DNA of 64,000 nucleotides, taken from positions 62,001 to 126,000 of the forward strand of contig CAJNAR010000157.1 in NCBI GenBank assembly GCA_905220665.1, read 5' to 3'. Below are positions 10,444-23,103 of this stretch, piece by piece. The position numbers and the translations under genes are program-made. This stretch comes from Albugo candida (lineage: Eukaryota > Oomycota > Peronosporomycetes > Albuginales > Albuginaceae). How positions within the stretch are numbered: the stretch's first letter is position 1; each line of letters starts with the position of its first letter. Under the pieces are notes generated by a model that searched no databases, was not told the origin of the DNA, and saw only the letters and a list, made by a program, of their open reading frames with translations.

Positions 10444-11917
10444 ATGCAGCAAGAGATCATCACGTTGTTCCTGGCTCTGACTCTCAGTGTAAAGCAATAA
10501 AGTAATGCTATTATCGAGCGTATGATAATTTGCGATTGCAGGCAATGTCCATCACTCTTCGAGTTAAGGGAAGTGAGTTATATCAACAGGTTCGATTTCG
10601 TGCATTTTTCTCTATATATCTTTTCGCTATATTTTTACAGGAATCATGGCGAATACTACTGGGAGTGGTACTATTTTTGACTGGATCGATTGTCGAATTC
10701 ATTACACTTGGGTATGCGCATACTCCTATCGACCTTGGAAGAGTATTCGGAGCTGAGACGAGATGAAAAGGCTCATAAATCTAGCTCTAGCAATCGCGAC
10801 GAACGGACTTATGTTTTGTTTGATCGAGAAAAGATGGACTGGAGTATGCGATTTAATTCGAATGTGATCATCGGCCTCACCTTTCTGAGGGTAGGATTTC
10901 AATAAGGACCTGACGAAAACAGCTGGATGCCTTTTAGTACTATCAGCGGGATTGTTAATGCTTTCATTCAATAACAGACCCGTAACAAGTTTATTGACGA
11001 CGAGAAGCTACATGCACTCGAGCTCTTGGCTGATACTCCGCAACGTGTCAGTCACTGCCGCAGCTATGATTGTAGTCGCCGGCTGGACTATGCGCAAACC
11101 CATCGACGCATCTCAATTGTTTCTCAGTGAGAGAGAAAAGTCGGCACCCGGATCAAATCGAGATGAAGTGAGCAAAGGCACCTTGATTTCCCTGATAGAT
11201 ATGGAAGGATCGAACTACACCATTTGTAAATATGAGTATGCTATAGCTGCAATCACAGGTGCATGCAGTCTTTCATTTGAAAAGGTTAGTACTTTGCCGC
11301 ATAGTGTTCCTTATACCAACTGTCTCTTACATTGCAGTGCATTACAGACAGAACACTCGGTCAGCACGCAATATCGAACCCTTCCTTATATTTGCTGTCT
11401 TCATGGCTTCTACTTGCATTATTGCAAATTCATTATATGCGAAAGGCTTTCTTGTCAGCAGCTGCCATAGAATTCTGGATTTTCGAGTCCAAAAGAGCCA
11501 AAAATCTTTTCTTGTATTACTACATGTACATTTACATATGTGTACGTTTACCTTGGTCGCGTCGTATTTCTATCACTGAATCCTTTTCTGTAAAATCAGT
11601 TTGGTTCACTATTGAGCCTGCTTGCTTTCAGCGAACACCGCACGAATGTTGCTTCCAGCTTGCTTGGAATCGGATCCCTAGGTAACAATGCACGCAAAAT
11701 CCGCACCTACAAAACCTGACGACAAGCAGTGTGTTTGTGTGGGTTGACATATCTGAATCCGCAGGAAGATGATCAGGATATGACGCAACTGGTAGAGGCT
11801 TCAGAAAGACTACTGGTAGAAGAGTACGATGAATCTTTGGAAGGGAGCAATCATTTCATAGATACAAAGCAAGAAATGCGTGGGTATCATCCTCCAATTC
11901 GCTTCAAATTGATGTAG
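10444..11917 (+). CDS. Multi-exon, multi-pass membrane protein (possibly NIPA/DMT-like); exons partly resolved
   Basis: Three early exons are clear: 10444-10488, 10542-10589 and one from 10641. They encode MQQEIITLFLALTLS, AMSITLRVKG and then ESWRILLGVVLFLTGSIVEF, an N-terminal hydrophobic layout that recalls NIPA-type magnesium transporters. Later hydrophobic pieces include RNVSVTAAAMIVVAGW (about 11040-11090), SWLLLALLQIHYM (about 11400) and FGSLLSLLAFS (about 11600). The last exon, ending at 11917, gives an acidic cytosolic tail. Middle junctions are not settled: between 10700 and 11000 several frames compete, and an attractive alternative frame near 10975 carries a TAA stop. The family call is weak. 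It could also be a damaged copy. Confidence 0.42.
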
Positions 11918-11990
11918 ATAAGTTCCAAATTTAGGAGTATCGATATGAGACATTCTATTTGCCAACTCGTATAAATTTTCAAAGTTCGGT

Positions 11991-12370
11991 ATGAGCGTGT
12001 ATGATCGACGAGATGAAGGCACGACAACAGTGACACGAGTGTCCGCAGAGGAGCAAACTGAGGCAAATCCAGCGTACAATTTACGTCTCTATCCGCGCGC
12101 TCACGTCCGATTCGATGAGAGCGTGATTGATAATGAGCATCTCGGACGCAAAAAGTCAAAAAGTATGTTAGTTTTCAGAGCCACCTTATAGCGCTATCAT
12201 TATTTTGTTTGCTAGAATGCTGTATTTTTCACAAAAAGAGAAATTATAACGAAAGTTCTAGTGAAAGCGATGACGAGAGCTCAGATGGTGGGGTGAATAA
12301 AAGCAGAAATCGTCAACAGACGAAAACTCCATCTCAAACCTGTCAGTGTAACAATGCCACAAAGAAATAA
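11991..12370 (+). CDS. PPP1R11: Protein phosphatase 1 inhibitor-3 (PPP1R11 / Ypi1 family)
   Basis: A small nuclear regulator that binds and inhibits protein phosphatase 1. Two exons, 11991-12162 and 12216-12370, are joined with a split lysine codon. Family hallmarks are in order: HVRFDESVIDNEHLGRKKSK, which contains the PP1-docking sequence (V-R-F) and the invariant DNEHLG, then KCCIFHKKRNY and a Ser/Glu-rich acidic run ESSSESDDESSDGG. A Cys pair near the C-terminus (TCQCN) matches the region proposed in animals to give ubiquitin-ligase activity. At about 108 residues the length is normal. The N-terminal part is Thr/Glu-rich and variable, as in relatives. It sits between a membrane protein and a Cys-rich protein with no obvious link. 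Confidence 0.92.
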
Positions 12371-12417
12371 TGCAACCGCCAAGTCATTTGCATACGTTCA
12401 TAATAAGGTTAATTTGT

Positions 12418-13777
12418 ATGGGTAATCCGCCAGTCCCCTCCGTTCAAACACCGAAAATCATCAGAAAAAGCTAGTTGTGTCTGCTCTCAAACCGACGGCG
12501 CGTAGTAACGCTTTTAGAGTGATAATTATACCAGCAGTGTACTATCTCACTTTATCCTCTTTCACGCTGCAAGTAGGCATGTACATTCACCCAAATTTGG
12601 GTCACCGCTATAGTCTATCTCAAGCATCCTCCTCGATTGCGTCATCTTATTCAATCCCGTCCTTGTTAGAATCTACGTCTTTCGATAGTGTTCACACATC
12701 CAATCCGATCGCGGTGAGAGAAGCTTTTGAATCCTTCGGTGCCGACTTTTCTAGGAGATCATCCAATTCGGCCATCACCGCAGGCAGTATTACTAGTCCG
12801 CTTTTCTTAGGTCTACACCGAGTTCTACATTCTAGTGCTCCTAATCCCATAAGGGCAGCCTCTTTGGGAATGACGACAGTAACATCTACCATAGCTAGAA
12901 ACAATGCCCACTCAAATACAATGCGCACATTTGGTGCTATCATATGTCGCGATTGCCTCTACTTGGAATTTCCAGGATGCGATATTCACGGAATGTTGTA
13001 CTGTGAACGAGTTATTTTGGAGGTTGACGATTCTGCGGAAAATCGTTTCCGCGATCAAATTCCTGATAACTCAAACTTTGCATCGGAAAGGCACTCTAAT
13101 CAACAACACGCAAAATGTGCGAAATGTGCAGCAGCTACCAATAATGTTCGGCCTTTTCGCGATGGATGCCGACGATGTAAAGGATCAACAAGTGTTCACA
13201 TGTGGAACACATCACAACAGGAACTTGCAAAGGCCTTTGAGGCATTCCCGTCACAATTGGAAGAGATACATCACACAGTTCTTGTTTGTGAATTTTGTCA
13301 GAGTGTTATATTTCCTCGCGCACTTGACCAGCTGACACAACGTACTGATCGACACGTGCTGACAATATTGAACTCGGGGAAGCCACTTCAAATATCTAAT
13401 TATCAGCTGAATATGCCACATGTTGACGGATGCCCACGAAAAGGAATGCCATTACAAGGAACTGCAATACATTTACCAAAAGGAGAACTCAAATTCGCAT
13501 ACGATCGAATCCAGGATTGTCCAATTCCAGATAGTATTCGAACGGAAATTCAGTATCAGAAGAGAGACATCGAAGTTGTGGCGACCCAGAATCATCTGCA
13601 ACAGGTTTACCACCTACACTCAAATCAAATTCGATGACTCACACACTGTAGATCTACTTGGGTTTATTCAAAAGCTTGCTGCTTTCAGCTGATCCAGAGA
13701 AACATGATATAATTGAGCCACTTAGAAAGGTTGACAATTTTGCTGCCTTAGTAACAAATGGTTCACAGATAGTATGA
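12418..13777 (+). CDS. Uncharacterised Cys-pair protein with a 4-base first exon
   Basis: Exons deduced: 12418-12421 (ATGG only), 12475-13604 and 13652-13777. The long open frame has no ATG at its 5' end, but splicing the 53-base intron GTAATC...CTAG puts an ATG in frame (M-V-V-S-A-L-K-P). The first 140 residues are rich in Ser, Ala and Thr with short hydrophobic runs. The centre has pairs of cysteines resembling treble-clef or zinc-ribbon ligands: ICRDC, CAKC, CRRC and VCEFC. The C-terminus (IYLGLFKSLLLSADPEK) looks helical. I recognise no family. A structural zinc role is inferred from the cysteine spacing. Confidence 0.6.
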
Positions 13778-13800
13778 GATAGATACGAGATTTACTAGGG

Positions 13801-16296
13801 ATGCTTCGGCCTTTGTCTTTGTTCAACAATTGGGCTCCACCAAAGCGGTCTGAAAGAAAACAAGTCAAACCAATCCGCGCATCAGCTAGCTCAGAATCTA
13901 GTCCAACTCACTCAGCCTCCAAGTACGCCTTTTCTTGATACAAGTACATGAACATATCTAACGCGCTCGAATAAGAGTATTTGATGTAGATGGGTGGTGG
14001 GAATCCAAGATCAATAAAAGCTTAGTGGTCGAGTCAGGCGCGCGAATGGATGAGTGGATTTCATTTCAGTTTGATAGTGCCAGCATCATCACTTTTATTG
14101 ATTTGAAGTGGCGCAGCAAACTGATACCTGCAAAGGTCATTATAGAAACTTCGATCGATGAGTTTGCATACAAAGCGACTTCAGTGGTGACGGTAGTGAA
14201 CCAGAATACCCAGGTCACGTTCTCACAGGTATTTATACTTTTTCTTATCAGTGAAATTGGTGACGCATTTCATGAATCTCACAACAGGGCCAAGCAATTA
14301 AAAACGTACGAATTTCTATGTGCACTCATAGAGGCGAATCCAGACAAATTGGAATTGAATCAGTCAGATTTTATACAACGATTGACGAGCAATTTTATAA
14401 TGCCCCTGATATTCTTCTCCGCGATATGGAGGAATGGCTATATAAAGCTTCAAGCTCGCATGATGCTGCAGTTCGAGAAATTGCGCTGGATGCTTTTCAG
14501 AAATTGGTGTTAGCTTCAGGGTCTCTCTGTTGTCTTATCAAGCTGGGAAGCTCCCTACTTTCAGAAAAAGTATTGTCACAAAGAAGTAATGACAAAAACT
14601 CTTTACAGCGAAGCTGGAATCAGGCCGATCTCATGTCGACAACAAGCAAAATCAGAGCCCATCAGTTCCTCGTTGAACTGTCTTCGCTACTAATTCAGCA
14701 TATGCTGAAACACGAGGAAGATTGCGCAATTTTGGACCCTACTGTTGTTCAAGAAATGACACGTCGTTCCCACTATACTGCCAATTGCAAAGATGATATT
14801 TCTACGACCACTTGGTCAGACCTCCTCACACAGGTTTGATGCAGTAGCTTGTCCCCTCTACCACTTTGATTCTTGATCAATAGCATTATTTGTAGCGAAA
14901 TGACGGTGGTCTTAGCATGCCTTGGATCATGAAGGTGGTCGATCCAATGTTCGGCAAGTGCATAACTCGACGATCTCAGGTAAGCTGCGTTGATGATAGG
15001 TTTTAAAGCCAGGCCTCACCTCGATCACATATTCTAGCTCGCTTTAGTCCTCTTTCTACTTGTTCGCGAAATCTCACTCTGGCAAATGAAAAGAATGCAA
15101 GCAGGGGAGGGTCAAGTAGACAGAGATGGGAGCAAGAGATGGCACAAGTTGGAGGAGCCGTTTTCTATTGAAGTCAATTTGGATGTTTTCGATCTTCTAG
15201 ATCGCCTACTTCATAATCTTCTGGACGAGCGTATTTCATCCAGCGCACCGTCGCTGATGCACCTCACCGCAGTAAACTCTTCGGGGAAGCTGAAGTCGGA
15301 ATCTGATGTAGAGTACAATCACACAGGCAATACTGCAGACTCCAGTTGCAGTGCTATTCTATCATTTCTTCTGAATGGTTCCTTCATGGAGCTTGAGTCC
15401 TCAATATTGTCAAAAGACGCGAAACAAAATTGCTCAGATTTCCATCTTTCTTCTGACGAACTATGTGTCGCGATATTACAGGTACCATTTTCCCATTGAT
15501 TTGTGGATATCGACGATAAGGCTTTGCGTAGATACTCTCTTCAAATCTCAGACGGCTGGTTCTATCTCATGTGGATCCTGCAGAAGTTGGTTTCAAATGC
15601 ACGCAATTGAGTGCTGAAGATGATATGGCTCTATCAACGCGGCGGAACGCAATAACTAAGACGCTTGAACAGCTCATTTCGCTTGGAACAAAACGAAGCG
15701 ATCAATATTTTGATATTTCTCTCCAGGCAGCTGCGGCGATAGACGTGGGGATGGAAGTGTTTTATCCTTTGCCATATCATCGCACCCGGCTGCTTACATC
15801 CAGAATGGGAAATGGTGCGACTTTGGAAGTCCAAGTGCGTTGGCCAGTCCAAGATCGTGATCAAGAAGATCCCCGATTCGAGAGATTTCTGCTCGCCATG
15901 CAGTTGGAATGTGTCAAACTGGGGCTGGCACACGCAATTCGAGGAAGTTGGCAATTTTACGTTCATCTTGTGATCCAGCTCTCACCAGCTCAAGACACGC
16001 GACATATATTGGAATGCCAGTTTGCCTCATGCATTCAGAGAGCAGGTTTTTCATCTTGGCAAGTTACTGCTGGAGCTCAAGAAATCTCCATAAGTCTCCA
16101 GAGGCATCTACACTGGGATCGAATGCAAAAAATGTCTCAGGATTCCGGGGCTGCTTGGATTCGTGTTTATCCCAGTGATGTAGCAACTTTTCATGAGGTG
16201 TTATCCGACGTCGAATCATTTGTTTGTCATCATGAGGAGCGCAAAGATGTCGCAGTTTACAAAGACAATCCAATCAACAAAAGTATCGCGCCATAA
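13801..16296 (+). CDS. Protein with an N-terminal discoidin-like (F5/8-type) domain, six exons
   Basis: Exons 13801-13922, 13976-14228, 14288-14833, 14896-14979, 15038-15481 and 15532-16296 join in phase. The protein is about 735 residues. After a short Ser-rich leader, residues about 42-165 form a galactose-binding-like beta sandwich: VFDVDGWWES, EWISFQFDSASIITFIDLKWR, KVIIETSIDEFAYKA and KNVRISMCTH. This is the pattern of coagulation-factor 5/8 C domains, here without a signal peptide and so probably intracellular. The rest is helical, with MEEWLYKASSSHDAAVREIALDAF suggesting ARM/HEAT-like repeats, and ends in a mixed alpha/beta region. No catalytic motif was found. Intracellular discoidin-like domains often occur in cilia or ubiquitin-ligase proteins, but no specific role can be named. 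Confidence 0.62.
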
Positions 16297-16363
16297 TTTG
16301 TACTAAGAGTCCAATAGTGTAGACAATATTGCAGTATCTGCATCAAATTCTCTTTCTATTGCT

Positions 16364-19300
16364 TCATACACCACGAGCAATGAGCGTGACACTTGCTTTG
16401 TCAGTTAGAGAATACGCATGCAACGAGGTGGATACTTTGCCTTTGACTTTGGGAGTAAATGAGACTGGGACTTCTATAAACTTGCGCGGCTGAATGGTTG
16501 TCGTGGTGTAGCTGCAATAGAATGGAGGACTTAATTCCTGGAGAAAGACCGTCATTGGATTATTTGACCCATTGCAAATGTAAACGGGTACTTGATGGAA
16601 TTCTGCAATCGGACAGTTGCCACATTCTACCGCACGAGCATGAAAATAAAGCCCCTGACGGTTCATTTTTCTGGTGTAATAGAACGAGTCGGTTTGATTT
16701 CGTAAACCATGGCGACGACGAGCGGTACTCTCAAAACTTGGTAAGATTTCCAATGCACTTGGCTCTACCACGATGCTGATTTCACGGGATAGTGATGTCC
16801 CGACTTGTACAGTGAAAGATCCATACCAAACATCCGCAGGATCTTTGCCCTCGTTTGATCTCTGTTGCTCAGTATTCTTCTCGACTCCCAAACTTCGTCT
16901 TCTTGTGTTCTCCCTAAGAAACGGACGGGAAATTGGAGACACAATTATGCTGACGTTACATTTGGAATCCACTACACCTTGTTTCGGATTGATTTGAATA
17001 TTTTCATGAATGCAAGATATTTTGAAAGGAATAGATGAGTTGGAGTGGTTGGTGATTGACATATCTCCGTCGGGTACGATGGTCTCTCCATTGATCGAAT
17101 TCGTGTTGAATCGTATGAATGTTGGCGATATTTCGACCAATTCTTTGTCTTCGTCATCCTCGTTAAGCTCTTCGATTTGTGTAGGATTGTCGACTTGGAT
17201 GAGAGATGGTTTGTCCTCAGGAAAAGACTTTTTGGTTGTTTGAGGATTCGATTCATGACAAGATCCCTTGGTTATATTGTTCCTTTCCTTCACACAGGCT
17301 TCGATCAAGACTTCGTAAGGGGCGAATAGAGTATTTGCATCAATACCACGGAATTGTAAAATTCCCGCAGATACACCAGCACAAGTAGCTTTGAATTCTA
17401 AGCTGAAATCTCGTCGAGCACCAGCAGGAATGTCCAATACCGCTGGTGAAATCGTGTACTGATGACAACCAGTGCTTAATGGTAAGAGCGAGAAACAAAT
17501 CCTTGCGGTCGAGTGACTTCGATTTGTAAAGCTGATATTTTCTTTTATGCTATCGCCGATGGAACAAAGTAATCTTCGGCAATATCTTGAGTCTCGCATA
17601 AAGGCTGAATGTGGTTGAATGTCTTCATACTATCAGAAAAAAGTTTGAGCTTCAGCCTTCATGGTACAATGAGTACATACACGTGGTAAATTGACTTTTG
17701 AAGACTGTTGTTTGCAGTGTTTTCGTTTGACGTCCAGCTTCATAAAATCATTCTGCTCGTTGTCGGTGGTCCTATTAAGTCCTTTGGTAGGTAAAGTCAC
17801 GCACCGCTCAGTTCCAGCACATATATTGCTTTTGTTCCTTTGCGTTTGTACCTAGAGGCCTCCATTGAGCAAAAGGGTACACTTCTTACGAAAAGGAGAG
17901 TGCCAACCTGTAAACAATCCATGCTACCGTCTTCCATATTTTCAGCTATACTATCCATTTTGTTTGTCCGTCTAGTTTTCGTGTTGATCGTGGTGATATT
18001 GGCTGCACGGTAAGATTCGCTTGAGCACTTGTCAACATTTGACTCGTTTTGTAGTTCCAAGTCATCGTCACCAAGGCATGATGCATTGCTGCTGAACGAG
18101 AGACCAAAAAACTTTTCGGTCCAACCGCTTGAGCTTGATACCTCTCCGCTGTCTACCTCCGTAAGGCTTGCAGCAAAATGTCCGAGACGCACAGCACACT
18201 TATTCTTGCTTCTTTGATCACGATTCCTAGATGTCTCTTTGATTTCTCTGATCGGCATATCTCGTCCATTTTCAGCATCTTCTGCATTTCGAAATTCGGT
18301 TCTTACACGATGTCGATCCGTTCCGTTTTGCTCAGAAGGCGATATATGAGAATTAGCTCTAATGAAGAATTGCTGAGAATTCTGTTTTTCTTGAGTTTGT
18401 ACGTGACTTTTAGAGTTACGCTGACAGTCAATATCCCTTCCTTTCATGCTGCATGAAGCGTTCCTCGAGTTGTCTGATAGCAAACCGTTGAGTTCCCCCA
18501 ATGCAACTTCGATTCCAGGGGGACCTCGTTTGATTACCTCTATGACTGAATCATCGTCTTGAGTCGAATGGCAACCAGAATAATTTAAAATATCTTGTAC
18601 TCGACTATTGACGCACGCTGTAAATGCACGAGCCTCGCAAGTGTACTTTTGTGCCTCTGTCAGATTTTGATCGCTCTTGTAAGCACGCAGCTCTTTGTAA
18701 CGTGAACGAGTGTTCTGCTTTTTCAATTCAAAATAATTATAGATGGACCTATATATCATAGACAGAGTCACGGCACCTGAGTCTCGTGCGCACTGACGAC
18801 TGATTCCTTCAAACGATTCTTTTCTCCATTACTCTAGTCGATGTGAGTTAGTTGAGAACTCCAATCAAGTTGAGGTAAACCAACTAACCTCTGCTCGTGG
18901 TGGCAACGGCTTTTCAGTTTCCAGTGTTTCCCGTTCACTGTCAGCAAGAGACGCTGCCGCAGACGGAATAAAATTTCCCTTTTCTATCCAATCTGACGAG
19001 GGCGGGTCAGTAGAATCGGTACTTGGTGGCGGGAGCTCTGCTAGAAATTCATCTTCTTCTTGTTTCTTGAGGAAGGATCCTGCGTCGCAACATAATCATT
19101 CACTTAAGCTCATGTCGGTCCAATCAAACTTACTTGCATCTTGAAATGAAATATCAAGTTCTTCTTTTTCTTTCCTACTTTGGTCCTCCTTCTCAACCAG
19201 TCTTTCCCGCCCAAAATCGACAGCTAAATTCATGCAATCAATGGATGGAATTGATTCCGTAAACTCATCGCATCCATAGCTTTCTTTTTTATCTAGCGAG

Positions 19301-19626
19301 TTTCTTCTTCGCTGAAACTGAGCTTTCTCCTGATCGTTTGAGTGTTGCCCTACTCGAGCATCATTCTCTTGATTAAATTCTGATACGCGTTCAGCAATAC
19401 GCTTTGTGGTATATTCCAACAAAGATGAATTTTTCTGATCGTTTATCCATGCCCCAGAGCCCGTTTCTTTTCGCAGTGCAATGTACCCGATGGAAGACGA
19501 CGATGAGAAAGAAGCTGACGGCACAATCTTCCGTTTATCATTCCCTTGAAAAGATGCCGATAAATTGTGATCAACGCCATTGATTTCTCTCATCTGGCAT
19601 CGCTTTCTCCTCTCTTCATTCTTCAT
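16364..19626 (-). CDS. ASH/MSP-domain protein, SPD-2/Cep192-like, seven exons
   Basis: Exons on the minus strand: 19626-19134, 19079-18889, 18833-18777, 18717-17908, 17859-17821, 17752-17681 and 17629-16364, giving 975 residues. The N-terminal 540 residues are charged and low in complexity. The C-terminal 420 hold several beta-sandwich segments of the major-sperm-protein / ASPM-SPD2-Hydin type: ENISFTNRSHSTARICFSLLP, a segment with PVYICNGSNNPMTVFL, and IEVPVSFTPKVKGKVSTSLH. Such domains occur in centrosome and cilium proteins. The order of a long disordered N-part followed by C-terminal ASH domains fits the Cep192/SPD-2 family that recruits centrosome material. Assignment below the ASH level is inference. 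The short exon at 17821-17859 may instead be read through, because its upstream 48-base intron keeps frame. Confidence 0.58.
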
Positions 19627-19773
19627 ATTCTATGTTGCAGTAATTCGCGTTCTTTAGGCTTATTTCTGCCTCAAGGCAACTGCAAGAATGATGGTGTTGA
19701 CTTTCACGTCGTGCTTATCGAGCATATAACTGCAATGTACCATTTATCGAATTATGTTACGATCTATCACTGA

Positions 19774-21231
19774 TTACGGCTTTTGTAAATTATAATTTCT
19801 CTCATGATCAAGCTTGTCTACCGCTAACAGCTGATCTAGTAGAGGGACCCCAACCTCTGGAACCCAGGGACGTGGACGCGCCATTATGCGTTCACTACTT
19901 TGGTCGGAGAAAATTGATGTAATGTTCAGACCAGGATACTTGCGTTTCATCTGATCGGATGATTTTTCAAGTTGCTCTTTTAGAAGAGCTTGTCGCCGTT
20001 TACGTCTTCCGTGATGACGCGAGAGCGATCCAACTCGATATGTATTCTCACCGCTTTGTGGACGTAAGGGAAACCAGTGTCCACGTTCCCACAGTGCCCA
20101 TGCGTGTTCTTCCAAAAACTGCTGCTGCTTCTGAGTTATATATTTAATTGCGTTTGTTACCTCGCTTGTCTCCTTAGTGTTTCTTCCCTTGGATGGCTTT
20201 GGCCATGATGTGATGTAAAAGCTCCATGGTTTTGTTGCATACAACTCATCAAGGTCCTTTGGAGTCAATGAGACAAAGGGATGTGTTCCAGTGGTTTCTA
20301 AACAGCGAGAAATGCTACTCAGTAACTACGCACGATAAATAAGAAAATGTATGAATTACTCGAGATAGATGTGCTTCTTAGATGGCTAGTGGCAGAGTCA
20401 CTTCCTCCATTTTCAGATCCCTTCTTCAATCCAGAATTCGTTAAAGTATCGACTGTAAAAGCGCTCAGATTGATAAGAAAAACTTGTTGACACGTCGACT
20501 TACACTTACCTCCATACTTTTCTTTCCGACATGTTAGTAGTTTCATACGCTGTAGATTGCGTTTCTCGCGACGATTTCTTGCTCGTGTCGAGTTTTTGAT
20601 TAAAAGCTGGTGCGGGAGTACATTAACATTGTCATCTTGCATCAGATAGCTCTCAAAAATGGTGGCTAAAAGTTCCGGTGTGTCTTTCCGATCAAATTCA
20701 AAGTTTCCTTGCAGCCACTTTTTGCAGTCAATAACATCAAACCGATCGTAATACTGCGTTTCATTCAATCTCATTTTCAGAGCATTTTTTCTCACTCTCG
20801 AGCTGATCGATGATTTCCTCGAGATACTGGTTTTCCTCTTGTAGCTCCTGTGTTTGGTCTGCATGATTGCTGGGTGGATTAGCTCCTTCAGTCTCACTAC
20901 CCAGCAATTTTTCCTCTTCCAGATTACATTGCTGATAATCCCAAGAGGTCGGACTCACTGGTACGGCGTTAAGCTGGACGGTATCATGGTCTTTCATTAT
21001 AAAGTCTCCGGGGCTTTTTTCCGGGGTTATCCGCGGAATTTGTAGGCTAGAGTCTGCTCGCATCTCGATTACGAGCGACTGACACAGAATCTTTTCAGCC
21101 TGTAGACGAGTCAAGTAAGTGTACAGGAATTCCGAGTAAACGGTAGCGAAGATGGGTCTATGCTCGGGAACTAAATTTCAAAGTGGGTAATTGTACCATG
21201 CGTAACCCACACTGTGGAATTTATTATTCAT
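19774..21231 (-). CDS. Uncharacterised basic, partly coiled-coil protein, five exons
   Basis: Exons on the minus strand: 21231-21213 (tentative first exon, MNNKFH), 21170-20828, 20769-20510, 20452-20360 and 20297-19774, about 412 residues. Visible features: a helical start (FATVYSEFLYTYLTRLQAEK), a Glu-rich coiled coil (QTQELQEENQ), then DVIDCKKWLQGNFEFD, a highly basic helix RARNRREKRNLQRMK, and a Trp-rich segment TKPWSFYITSWPKP followed by EEHAWALWERGHWFPLRP. The Trp-rich part looks folded and may be conserved in oomycetes. I recognise no family. All junctions use GT/AG and agree in phase. The 42-base first intron is the least certain. Confidence 0.5.
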
Positions 21232-21877
21232 TATCGCAGGTGTCACACTTTACACGCCTGAAGCTCAGTCTTTAACTTTCATTTAGTAGTGGGGAGCTCG
21301 TGTCCTCTCGAGGCGCTAAATTTAAACAAGCAATCGAGCTACGTTGACCAGCGAATGTGGAGCACAAGCACTGATAATCAGGTAATATCAATAGCCAATG
21401 CTCTGGCGTTAGGAACGTGATACAGGACTTGAGCATATTGTAGCATTCCGTCTCAGCCTAGGCTAATTACACCACCTATACTCGAGCAAACAGTCTCTCT
21501 TCTTCGAGATGCTTGCAAGGATCATTCGGTTGACGGAAATAATAAACCTGAAATGTCTTTGGATTAAAAATCGGCTTATTCTGAGATCAGCACAAAGATG
21601 CGATAATGTCTTGTAATGCTTTTTCGTTGTGTTTGTAAGAAACATGTCAACTTTTCGATAATTATGATTTTAACAGAACGCCTGCGTGGTAAACATGTAT
21701 TTTTTGTTCGGATTGCATATCGCGTCAGAAGAATAGTATGCTTGCCATGTGTTTTCCTGCCGCCTGTTTGGTCTCAAGGTACTGCGGCACTCTATCTTCA
21801 CGTGACTTTCGTGTCAAAATTGAGCAAGCTCGTCGCGTAGTACAATGTATCTCGCATCAGCTCTACTTAATTGAAAT
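21232..21877. other. Intergenic spacer
   Basis: No convincing coding sequence. Short frames here have neither start context nor recognisable protein character. It contains the promoter side of the preceding minus-strand gene and the 3' side of the carrier gene. Confidence 0.45.
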
Positions 21878-23103
21878 TCATTTTGGTTGACGTGTTAGTG
21901 TCTCTACAACTAAAAACATGATAGCAGCATTCGGTACAACGCGCATGAGATGAGCTGACAGTCCGCCATACAAACCGGCCAAGCCTTCCTCTACAAAAAT
22001 GGTTTGGATTGATTGTACCATACTGCGATATTTGAGTGCATTAGAGCCCATTGGTGCTCTTTGGTCACGCATTCGTGTCCGTACAACCTGCGAGAAAAAC
22101 AATGAGTGACTCAATGAGCACACATTTTCAGTAGAGGTCGTACTTCATGAGGATAAGTGAGCGCTGATGCGAGTAATTTGGACAAACCTGCCGCTAGAAA
22201 AACTTTGAGATTGTTTGAATCATCAATATAATGCCTGCTTTCCTCATATAAAGCAAATTGTATTGCGCTCTCAGAGATACCCCAATACGAAGCCGACAAG
22301 CCACGAAAAAAAGCCCGAGCTCCTTCGCGTTTGTACATGTCAACTGCGACCTTGCGAACGCTTGTGAAGTGGTAGGTTTTCGGTGTGGAATGAACCACCG
22401 ATTGGAGAGCAGCGGCTCCTTGGCGTTGCCACATGATGGATTGCTGGGGTTGAGTGGGCATCAGCTGAAGTCTCGTTTTAAGTACCCATATAGGGCAAGT
22501 GAATGTAGCAGCTAATGATCCAGCTCCTGCTGCGGAAAGGAGATTGTACCCACTACCTTGAAGACCAGCTTTCTCAAATTCATACTTGAACGTTCTGAAA
22601 AATCCAAAATACGCGGCTCGAGCTGGGACGACACCTACAAGAGTGGGTGTGATTCCACGCCATAATCCAAATATCGATTCTAACGATCAAAACGAATGAT
22701 TCAGGCAAATGGATAGGCAGCTTGAATGCTGATGCTCATTACCGTTTCTTGCAATCGATCGCATGACACTCCAAGTCGAAGAATTCCCAAAGGAGCCGCC
22801 ATGTGTCAAGGATCTAAATTTCACTTCTTTCATAAAAAAAGTCATATACAGTTTAGGTATCATTACGAACTTTCTACTTCGAACTTGCAGTCGTGTTTTC
22901 ACGACTTCCAAAGGCGACGTGATGACGGCTGCAAAGATGCCACCGATTGCGCCGGCAATAAAGTGCTGACGTTGTCGAGTTAATGCAATCGCTGTCGTGC
23001 CGGGTCGGGTACAGGTATTGTCTTCTATTACAAACTTATCAATTGGTGTGTTTATGATTGTAGGGGCAGATAGAGCGGACACAGGTGTTGAAATCGCAGT
23101 CAT
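21878..23103 (-). CDS. Mitochondrial carrier, pyrimidine-nucleotide type (Rim2/SLC25A33-36-like)
   Basis: A six-helix inner-membrane transporter. Exons on the minus strand: 23103-22743, 22679-22144 and 22087-21878, 368 residues. All three carrier signatures (P-x-[DE]-x-x-[KR]) are present: SPLEVVKTRLQ, CPIWVLKTRLQ and YPHEVVRTRMR, each followed by a GLWRG, FFRGL or LYGGL type segment. The second signature has Ile-Trp where most carriers have Asp or Glu, which is characteristic of the Rim2 and folate/pyrimidine group. The family exchanges pyrimidine nucleotides for mitochondrial DNA and RNA synthesis. The long insert after the first repeat is also usual for this subgroup. The start is the first ATG of the frame (23103). 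Substrate is inferred from family resemblance only. Confidence 0.85.
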
